From NCBI GenBank assembly GCA_037481875.1, contig JBBFKY010000001.1, positions 600,510 through 664,509 of the forward strand: a DNA stretch of 64,000 bases, in the 5' to 3' direction. The DNA comes from Desulfosoma sp. Lineage in GTDB: Bacteria; Desulfobacterota; Syntrophobacteria; Syntrophobacterales; DSM-9756. Below, piece after piece: positions 26,167-32,821 of the stretch. The notes under the pieces were generated by a model that saw only the letters and a program-made list of their open reading frames with translations, was not told the origin of the DNA and made no database searches. Made by a program: the position numbers and the translations under genes. Position 1 is the stretch's first letter, and the number at the start of each line of letters is the position of its first letter.

Positions 26167-27443
26167 CGGTCTACAACCAAGAGTCGAAGATCCTGAAGTA
26201 ACGGCTGATATTTTTTCGAGACAGGAAAGAGCAATCGAAAATAGCCCGTGGATCCATCCAGAGCCGATTCCAGGGGCTCGAGTTCACCATCCGAAACAAT
26301 CCATAAACCGTAGATGGAAGCTACATCTGAAAGGGGTTCAAGAATCCTTCCTCCCACGAGAACCCCTTTCGCACTGGATTGAAGGACGGTGATTTCGGCG
26401 CCCGCAGGTTTCAGAACGGGTGCAGATTCGTCACTGAGGCGAAGGAGTCTGACTGGGACGGTTTCACGGGCCGGGGCGGCCGCCAGAGGCAGGACTTCTT
26501 CGACCCACGGCGCCGTGAGCAGTGTTTTCACAGTAGGTTGGCTGTCTGGATCCAGCTGAAGCCATGGACTGAAGGTTTTTCGAAAGGTTTTCCTATCCCG
26601 AAAAAAGGAGTCCAAGGTCCAGGCCGTCGGGTTTTCTTGAAAAGCCATTAAAGTTTCCAGAGTGCGTTGAGCGAAAAAAGAAGCCACCTCTACCTCGAGA
26701 CGCTGAAACGCCGAGAGGAACGATGCGAAAGGGGATTGCGTCGAGATTTCATCGCAGAGGACAGCCTGGGATAGGTTTTGGGCTTTTTGGTGAATGACGT
26801 TCAAAAGGGCGTTGGACACCGTGAAGATGGGATCGCTCACATGCTCTTTCAAGCAGGCGAAGGTGTTCCACGGTTCGACAAAAATTCCGGGCAGAACCTC
26901 TACATCGCCGGGACCGGCGAGATCGGGAAAGTCATGGACAAGAGCGACTCGAAAAGCCGATGCCGTCTCTTCTACGGACTCGAGGACCAGCACCAAAGGA
27001 GCGTTGTAGAATCGGGATCTAGGGCCCCAGCCGGCCAAATCGGGTTGAAGGCGAACCACGTCTCCAGGCCCTGGGGATTTTGACGCGTTTACGGCGGCCG
27101 GTTTGAAGTCCTTTGTGCGATCCGGATCGAAAATGTTGAGGCAAATTCCTGAGACCCCATCGCAGCGCGGATCTTTTCCTGAGAAGGCGGGCGCTTCGCC
27201 TGCGTCCTGAGCGATCCGGTGGCTTGGAGTTCCACAGAGAGCCTTGCCTTCGCTTTTGTGTGCACGGTTTCGAAGGAGGGCATCGCGCTCTTGGTCACAC
27301 CAGGGACACGCGCTCAGGTGGCGCTGAAGAGCCTCGGGTATGGGGTCGGCAAGAAGAACGGCTTCGGGTGGACAACCCCGAGCTCTTAGGGCTTCCTCCC
27401 AAGCCAAGCGCAGAACGGCGGCACTGTGCGAGCTTTGGGGCAT
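26163..27443 (-). CDS. Anti-sigma-like protein: zinc-finger N-terminus and MazF/PemK-like region
   Basis: A 426-residue protein from the ATG at 27443 (AAAGG ten bases upstream); an ATG at 27470 overlapping the sigma gene would add nine residues. Near the N-terminus, ALQRHLSACPWCDQE has the HxxxCxxC pattern of zinc-finger anti-sigma factors. A segment about 125 residues in, GDVVRL followed by APLVLVLESV and FRVALVHDFPD, reads like the first strands of a MazF/PemK fold. The remainder is unassigned. In the type III CalpL/CalpT/CalpS system the cleaved partner is a MazF homologue that holds an ECF sigma factor, so this gene is the likely CalpT counterpart. That assignment is inferred from gene order and weak motifs. 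Confidence 0.55.
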   Translation of the reverse strand: MPQSSHSAAVLRLAWEEALRARGCPPEAVLLADPIPEALQRHLSACPWCDQERDALLRNRAHKSEGKALCGTPSHRIAQDAGEAPAFSGKDPRCDGVSGICLNIFDPDRTKDFKPAAVNASKSPGPGDVVRLQPDLAGWGPRSRFYNAPLVLVLESVEETASAFRVALVHDFPDLAGPGDVEVLPGIFVEPWNTFACLKEHVSDPIFTVSNALLNVIHQKAQNLSQAVLCDEISTQSPFASFLSAFQRLEVEVASFFAQRTLETLMAFQENPTAWTLDSFFRDRKTFRKTFSPWLQLDPDSQPTVKTLLTAPWVEEVLPLAAAPARETVPVRLLRLSDESAPVLKPAGAEITVLQSSAKGVLVGGRILEPLSDVASIYGLWIVSDGELEPLESALDGSTGYFRLLFPVSKKYQPLLQDLRLLVVDR

Positions 27444-27456
27444 AGGCACTATACCT

Positions 27457-28578
27457 TTAGAGAGATGCATCTGAATCCGTAGAACCTTTCATCCATGAAC
27501 TACGGCACTGCCAGGCCGATTTACAAGCTTTCAGGATTTCTTCGAGAAACTCCGCAGCCAGATCATGATCTTCGTCCCAGGAAGACAAACCCGACCAGAG
27601 CAGGCAAAAATCCTTGATGCGAAGAATAAGTTGCGTGAGAAGATACCTGGCGCCGGCAGCTCCTCGATAGCCTGTTTCTCGGGCGATGTCCGCTAATGTC
27701 CAGCGCATGGCGTAGTAGGCGTAGAAAACGAAGCGCTCTCGATCATCCCAGTCGGCGATCAGTTTCTGAGCGAGACGTGGCAAGTCTTGGCGCAAAAGTT
27801 CCTTTTCTTGCGACCCTTCGACGGAAACCTCAAAGTCGAGAGGAGATGAGTCATTTTCGTTTTCGGAACTCAAGTCGGAAAACAGCACTTCCCGCTCCGA
27901 CGGAGGCATGGGCAGGTGCGCCATGAGGTACCGAGTCAGTTCGCGCACGGGAACCCAACATGGTTTTCCGAGACGTCGAACGGCTTCGTGCCAAAAAGAG
28001 CAGGCTACATGAACCACCTTTTCTTTGGTCAAACCTTCGGGGTTCAAACGCAAAGAGGCTTCAGGAGGCGGCCACAGGTGATAATTTTCTGAATGCAGGA
28101 CGGCCGGATCGTCTTGCAAGGCTTCTTTCAAGGGCTCCTGAGAACACGCATAAGAGGCATGGCCGCCCTTTATGTCATATTGCACCTTGTCATGGTTATG
28201 AAGGCATTGGCGAAGTCGTCGATACAAGGCCTTGCCCGGACTTATCTGTTGGGTTCTGGAAAGGTCCAGCAAATGGCGCGTGTAACGATGCGCCACAAAA
28301 GCGGCAAGGCGATGGGCTCCTTGATCGTAAAGCGATGCGAAGGCGTATCGCTCCTCCCAGGCATCCGCTTGCTGATTGGCGTAGAGCCACAGGGTGTTCA
28401 CCATGGCCTGAATGGATGAGGTGCCTCGCTGTGGATAGTCCTGATGGGGAATGCCGTTGGAATCCGGAAGCAGACTATGCGGGATGGCTTTTCTTCTGAC
28501 CTGGTTGAGTACGATGCATGCGGCCCGTTCCAGGACGGGGTGGCATTGCGGGGATGAGAGCCAATCCTTCCAGTTCAT
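27457..28578 (-). CDS. Sigma-70-family (ECF-like) transcription factor
   Basis: A 373-residue protein. Residues about 265-325 (WDDRERFVFYAYYAMRWTLADIARETGYRGAAGARYLLTQL) have the layout of sigma region 4: an ER-V start, a TLADIA first helix and a GYRGAAGARYLL recognition helix. Residues about 75-130 (YAFASLYDQGAHRLAAFVAHRYTR) could be region 2, but this is weaker. A 100-residue linker and a charged 45-residue C-terminal tail are unusual for ECF sigma factors. The start overlaps the stop of the upstream gene by four bases (ATGA). The proposed role is transcription activation once freed from the anti-sigma-like partner. Target promoters are unknown. Confidence 0.6.
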   Translation of the reverse strand: MNWKDWLSSPQCHPVLERAACIVLNQVRRKAIPHSLLPDSNGIPHQDYPQRGTSSIQAMVNTLWLYANQQADAWEERYAFASLYDQGAHRLAAFVAHRYTRHLLDLSRTQQISPGKALYRRLRQCLHNHDKVQYDIKGGHASYACSQEPLKEALQDDPAVLHSENYHLWPPPEASLRLNPEGLTKEKVVHVACSFWHEAVRRLGKPCWVPVRELTRYLMAHLPMPPSEREVLFSDLSSENENDSSPLDFEVSVEGSQEKELLRQDLPRLAQKLIADWDDRERFVFYAYYAMRWTLADIARETGYRGAAGARYLLTQLILRIKDFCLLWSGLSSWDEDHDLAAEFLEEILKACKSAWQCRSSWMKGSTDSDASL

Positions 28579-29165
28579 GGACCTTGTACCGGCTCAAGAC
28601 ACGTTTCAGGCACTTTACCCCAAAAGCTCAGTGGTTTCCAAAAGGCGGGATCCGATGGAAGCGGAAATCGAAAAGCTTCAATGAGGTAGCTTCGGCGATC
28701 CATGACCTTGCCCGTGATTTCCAAGGTACAGCCCTGGCGGATGAAGCGAGCGGCCATTCGGCCTTTGGTGGAGCAGGGGCAGACCTCGACGGCCATGGGA
28801 TGCGTGATCCTGAGGACAAATATAGGGTGTGTGCCGAAAGGATGTCGTTGACGTTCCGGGAAAAAGAACGTCTGTTTGAGAAGTTCTCGATCGGAGGCCC
28901 CACCGAAAAGCATGCGCTCTTCCCAATACATAGGCGACAGCCGTCGTAGGGCTGCGCCCAGGACCTCCCATAGTGAGGGTGGCTTTTTCACAGGAGGGTT
29001 TTCCTGTTCGGCTTGGCGCATGTCGGAACCCACCCTAATGAAGGTACAAGCTCCTTGTCTATCCAGCCATCCTATCTCTCCACCACGATATTGGTTAGAC
29101 CATGAAAGAAGACAAATCAAGAGAGAAACCACTAGGCATGCTAGCCTGGACAGCACTTGGCACAT
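28575..29165 (-). CDS. Unknown protein of the cad1-sigma operon
   Basis: I do not recognise this protein. From the ATG at 29165 it has 196 residues, with a hydrophobic N-terminal stretch (LACLVVSLLICLLSWS) that could be a membrane anchor. From the ATG at 29021, which has AGGGTGGG upstream, it would have 148 residues and be soluble. The core block HPIFVLRITHPMAVEVCPCSTKG, followed by FIRQGCTLEITGKVMDRRSYLIEAF, alternates beta strands in a way that faintly recalls MazF/PemK toxins. It lies 35 bases after the Nudix gene and overlaps the sigma gene by four bases. It may be a toxin, a target of the protease, or an analogue of Csx31 in type III-E. Confidence 0.55.
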   Translation of the reverse strand: MCQVLSRLACLVVSLLICLLSWSNQYRGGEIGWLDRQGACTFIRVGSDMRQAEQENPPVKKPPSLWEVLGAALRRLSPMYWEERMLFGGASDRELLKQTFFFPERQRHPFGTHPIFVLRITHPMAVEVCPCSTKGRMAARFIRQGCTLEITGKVMDRRSYLIEAFRFPLPSDPAFWKPLSFWGKVPETCLEPVQGP

Positions 29166-29200
29166 GGGTTGAGTTTGAGGCGAGCGATAAGAAAATCAGG

Positions 29201-29797
29201 TTAGATGAGTTGCAGTGCGAGGCGGGACCAAAGCTCCAGGGGACGGTGGTGCACCTGTCTAAGAGGGATCCATTGAAACTCGTGCAGTTCGGTACCTGGC
29301 CGAAGGGCCTTGGGCGTCAAAACCTGCATGCGAAAGACGAGTCCAAGGTGAACGAGACCCACTGAGGATTCTTCCTCATTAATGATTCCCTTAAAGGTGA
29401 GTTGGCAATGTTCGGGCAGGGTCGTAAACTCTTCGGAAAGCTCGCGGTACAGACCTCGCTCCAGTTGGGAAGCTAATTCCCCCCTTCCTGCCTCGGCATC
29501 TTCACGAATCACATGGCCTCCCAAACCCACTGAGTCCCGGCCGTGGAGCCTTTTTTCCGAGCCTTTTCGCCGGTAACAACCCACCCGGCCATGGATGTCC
29601 AACATGACCACGTAAGGGATGATCTGCTTGTACTGCTGGTCCTGTTCTACTTTCTCTCTGGGTTTGTAGCCGTAGCCTGCGGCCGCGATCACCTCAAGGC
29701 ATTGCTCATAGCGCAGAGAAAGAGCGGTTCGCCTTTGGAGCCAGGGCTTAGGAAGAGCGTGCCGGGGTACACACAAGACATGTTCTTGTAAACTCAT
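29201..29797 (-). CDS. Nudix hydrolase
   Basis: A 198-residue protein with a long-loop Nudix box: GLGGHVIRED, then ERGLYRELSEEF, giving the REUxEE metal-binding helix. Upstream, IIPYVVMLDIHGRVGCYRRKG is the usual beta-strand lead-in. Such enzymes cleave nucleoside diphosphate-X compounds. Its start overlaps the stop of cad1 (ATGA), so the two are produced together. Since Cad1 turns ATP into ITP, this enzyme may hydrolyse ITP to IMP, or degrade another product of the response; this is inferred from position only. Confidence 0.85.
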   Translation of the reverse strand: MSLQEHVLCVPRHALPKPWLQRRTALSLRYEQCLEVIAAAGYGYKPREKVEQDQQYKQIIPYVVMLDIHGRVGCYRRKGSEKRLHGRDSVGLGGHVIREDAEAGRGELASQLERGLYRELSEEFTTLPEHCQLTFKGIINEEESSVGLVHLGLVFRMQVLTPKALRPGTELHEFQWIPLRQVHHRPLELWSRLALQLI

Positions 29798-32019
29798 GGG
29801 AGCAATCCTATGTCGAGCAGCTGAAGGATCTTATTTTCAGCCTCTCGTAGAAGTTTGTGCCGCGTGGGGGCGGTGGTGAAAGCAGCTTTGAAGGCATTTC
29901 GGATGAGCAGCAGAATGTCCCAAAGGCTCAAACCGTTAGCGGTAAGCCGCCCTGCGCGGTGGTATTCGGTTGAAAAGTCGGTTCGTGAGATGCCAGGGTT
30001 GTCCGTGTTGACGGTCACCCGTAAACCCTGTTTTAGGTAGTTCAAGAGAGGGTAATGGGGGAGGGATGCCGTATTGGGCATGTGGGTGTCTCGAAAGCCT
30101 ACGATTTGGCAGTTGCTAGAGGGGCACATCTCCAGTGCGATGCGCCGATCCCGGAGGCGTTCTAGAAGGTTTGGATTCTCATGAAGAGTCAGACCGTGAC
30201 CAATGCGTTCGGCGTTGAGATGGTACACTGCCTGCCAGACACTGGAAGCGTCGGCAGTTTCGCCCGCGTGAATGGTGGCGTGCAAACACTTTTCCATGAG
30301 AGGCAAAAAAGCCTCGCGTACCTTAGCTGGTGCCAGAACTCTTTCATTTCCGGCCAAATCGAAGCCAGCCAGCATTTGGGAGAGCAGATCTTCACGCTCT
30401 AAAACTTTTTTCGCTAAAGCCACATTTTTCTGCAGAGCCGACAAATCCCGATGGCGGCTACCGATAAGAATTAGAACTGTGGATTGAGAGCCCTCTCGAG
30501 TCAGTTCTTCAGCAATGATCTGAAGCACCTGGAGGGCATTTAGTCCTCCCCGCGAGTAATTCTTCGGTGAACAGCGCACTTCCAGGTGTAGCACGTTGTG
30601 TTCTCGTGCTTTACGGCCCAAGATTCGGCACGTTGCTCTTAGGGTTTCTTCGCTCTGTAGGAGGGCGGATCCCTGAAGATCGCCTAAGGCCTCGTAAGCT
30701 TCGTAGCCTATGCCGACAAAATTTTTTTCCTCGAGGTAGGTTCCGTAAATCATTTCCTCCAGAACATGAGGGCTCGATTCAAAAAGGAGAATAAAAGCGG
30801 CTACAGGAAGCGGTTCCGGAACGCCAGGGACGGCTTGCCGTAGCGTTTTCCAGTTCAACCCTTTGCTCAGATGGATGGGATCCATCGTATTGAGACGCGA
30901 TCTCCAAGCATTAAGCCAAGGGTCCAGTTGGTGCCGGTATTTTTGGATGTTTTCCCCAACGGATGAGGCCACTTCGATCATTTCCTTGACCGTTAAAGCT
31001 CCGCCTAAATGGCAGTGCAGTTCCGCTTTGGGGAGACGGCGAAGAAGTGAAATTTCTGCTTCAACTTGGTGGGGCTCTCTATTGAGGCCGACGAGGGTCT
31101 GCTTGAGCTTCTGAATAGTTCGGGGCGGGAGGCTGTAGAGGGCGAGAAAATTGGCCGAGGTTTCTGCTTGGATGATGTGGCTGGCGTGGTTAGCCGCGAG
31201 GTTTGAGGCCGCCTGGATACGCTTTTCCAGAGCATCAAGGAGTGGGGTTTCTTTTATAGGTAAGCAGTAATCCTGCCAAAAAACAAAGGATTCCAGCGCC
31301 TTCAGCAGGTTCGTGTGGATAAAGTCTTCCAGCGGCCTTTGCCAGGTTTCCTGGTAGTCCATGAGAGGGTTAGGAGTGTGTCGGGCCACCACTACAGGTG
31401 TTACTGCATCGGCAATAGGGGCGGGAAGAGGTTTACAGAAGTCGTGGATCTGCAGTTTCTTGAAGAGAGGCAGCTTATCGTCACGGCCGACCACGTGAAC
31501 CAGGGCTCGGCACCCGAAAAAGGCGGCTGCCGTTTGCATGTCGCTGCTCATGGTCTTTCGGCCTCCCGTGAGCGACAAGAGCAGAGAACCATTGGGGCCT
31601 GCCTCCTTAGTACCACATAGGACCACCTGATGAATGGCTTCACTCATTTGACGGCATTCGGTCAAGGATGAGAGGTCCTGAAGGCCGTGAACCCTTACCA
31701 CACGGCATCGAAGCCGGTTGGATGCCGTGATGTTGAGCCAGTTTTTCAAGATGTCAAGGGCATTGATGATTTCCGGTCCATCTGTGGTGATAATCCAAAG
31801 ACTTTGGATGGGCTTAATATCGTATTGGACGCGAAGAGACTCGAGTTCCTTTCGGTTAGGGTGGTGTTTATAGAGGTCGACCAAATCGGGGTTGGTCCAT
31901 CCCAGAATTTCTGGAACAATTTCCCAGTTTTTTCCAAGTGTTGTGACGAGAACGTGGTTCATCGAAGTCATGTCACTTTTGAGGGTAGTAGTCTTGGTTA
32001 TAAACGTGAGGTTGTTCAT
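29794..32019 (-). CDS. cad1: Cad1: CARF domain fused to adenosine deaminase
   Basis: A 741-residue fusion. The CARF part (about 20-210) has HVLVTTLGKNWEIVPEILGW and the pocket loop SLTGGRKTM at 149-157. A helical linker follows. The deaminase part starts near 325 with KAELHCHLGG (zinc ligands His335 and His337) and continues with IHAGE (catalytic Glu), ERIGHG and VNTDNPG (zinc Asp), all intact. CRISPR-associated adenosine deaminases of this type bind cyclic oligoadenylate and convert ATP to ITP, stopping growth of infected cells. It opens the six-gene operon. The start at 32019 lacks a strong ribosome site; ATGs at 31971 and 31962, closer to the CARF start, are possible. Confidence 0.9.
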   Translation of the reverse strand: MNNLTFITKTTTLKSDMTSMNHVLVTTLGKNWEIVPEILGWTNPDLVDLYKHHPNRKELESLRVQYDIKPIQSLWIITTDGPEIINALDILKNWLNITASNRLRCRVVRVHGLQDLSSLTECRQMSEAIHQVVLCGTKEAGPNGSLLLSLTGGRKTMSSDMQTAAAFFGCRALVHVVGRDDKLPLFKKLQIHDFCKPLPAPIADAVTPVVVARHTPNPLMDYQETWQRPLEDFIHTNLLKALESFVFWQDYCLPIKETPLLDALEKRIQAASNLAANHASHIIQAETSANFLALYSLPPRTIQKLKQTLVGLNREPHQVEAEISLLRRLPKAELHCHLGGALTVKEMIEVASSVGENIQKYRHQLDPWLNAWRSRLNTMDPIHLSKGLNWKTLRQAVPGVPEPLPVAAFILLFESSPHVLEEMIYGTYLEEKNFVGIGYEAYEALGDLQGSALLQSEETLRATCRILGRKAREHNVLHLEVRCSPKNYSRGGLNALQVLQIIAEELTREGSQSTVLILIGSRHRDLSALQKNVALAKKVLEREDLLSQMLAGFDLAGNERVLAPAKVREAFLPLMEKCLHATIHAGETADASSVWQAVYHLNAERIGHGLTLHENPNLLERLRDRRIALEMCPSSNCQIVGFRDTHMPNTASLPHYPLLNYLKQGLRVTVNTDNPGISRTDFSTEYHRAGRLTANGLSLWDILLLIRNAFKAAFTTAPTRHKLLREAENKILQLLDIGLLP

Positions 32020-32203
32020 ACCAGATACTAGAAAAGCCGTCCATGCCCAAGGGATGAGGCGGCAAGGTTGTCACATGTGGCGAGAGCCTTTTAGTATCGC
32101 GTGATGTTTTGAACGATTCCTCCAGCGACACGGTCTGCCATGCTTTCTCGATAACGTTGGACGGGGATTGTTGGTTTGCGGAGCCGGCCGAAATAACGGT
32201 TAA

Positions 32204-32239
32204 GTCTCAATCCCCTCAAATCGGGGCCTGCCTTCGGAC
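32204..32239 (-). CRISPR. Solitary CRISPR repeat left of the array
   Basis: A perfect 36-base copy of the array repeat, 582 bases away from the first repeat of the main array. It lies between the cad1 promoter region and the phage-derived block, at the old (leader-distal) end of the locus. It has the same orientation as the array. Confidence 0.95.
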
Positions 32240-32477
32240 CCTAACGGCTTGTAGTCCTCGGTGCGGGTCAGGTATTGGCCACCTCGCAACAGGTTTAGAT
32301 CGATGGCCAGGCGGTGCCTGTGCAGGCTTGGGGGTACCCATAAGGGCACCTGGGATCTCTTTAGGCGTCGCCCAGAGTGACTTCGTAGCCAAGCTCTATG
32401 GCCTTGTCAATGAGGCTGGCCACCATTCGGGCAAAGATGCTCTGATGGACTCGAAGCGAGGCACTGTTACCAGGCAT
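32240..32477 (-). pseudogene. Remnant of phage M15-type endolysin (D,D/L,D-peptidase)
   Basis: From an ATG at 32477 with AGGAGG upstream, the minus strand reads IFARMVASLIDKAIELGYEVTLGDA, then a stop at 32361-32363. In another frame it continues SLHRHRLAIDLNL and then GGQYLTRTEDYKPLG, ending exactly at the CRISPR repeat. These two blocks match phage peptidoglycan peptidases of the M15/VanY type (the GYEVTxGDA and HxxRLAIDLN motifs). The gene has an in-frame stop, a frameshift and a missing 3' end. Its start overlaps the small secreted protein gene, as in phage lysis cassettes. Confidence 0.7.
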
Positions 32478-32712
32478 TCCACTTCCTCCTGTCCTTGAGA
32501 CCTTTATTGTCGTCCTCGAAAAGAGGCATGATCACCAAGTTGTTCTTTGAGCCTCGATATCCAAAGTAGGTGTTCCCTCGCTCAAGGTCATGCATGATGA
32601 ACGGGTTCCTTTGGCCTTGGGGCACGTAGAAAAAGTGCGGGTTCCCTCGCTCGTCGAAAACAACAACGAATGAAAGCATCAGTCCGAGGATTAGGCCTGT
32701 AAAGCGCTTCAT
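32467..32712 (-). CDS. Small secreted protein, probably of phage origin
   Basis: An 81-residue protein with a clear signal peptide or anchor (MKRFTGLILGLMLSFVVVF) followed by a polar, aromatic-rich mature part (HFFYVPQGQRNPF, GNTYFGYRG). AAAGGAGG precedes the ATG by seven bases, an unusually strong ribosome site. A GGGGCCGC-loop-GCGGCCCC hairpin lies just upstream at about 32738-32758. It overlaps the endolysin remnant by 11 bases. The frame is intact. The function is unknown; a place in a phage lysis or membrane cassette is likely. Confidence 0.65.
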   Translation of the reverse strand: MKRFTGLILGLMLSFVVVFDERGNPHFFYVPQGQRNPFIMHDLERGNTYFGYRGSKNNLVIMPLFEDDNKGLKDRRKWNAW

Positions 32713-32821
32713 GGTTTCCCTCCTTTGTTCCTTTGTTGGGGCCGCACGGGGCGGCCCCGCTGTTGGGTTTATCTTAGAGCCCGAATCGAGCGGACCCGCT
32801 CCCTAGACCCGCCATCGAACG

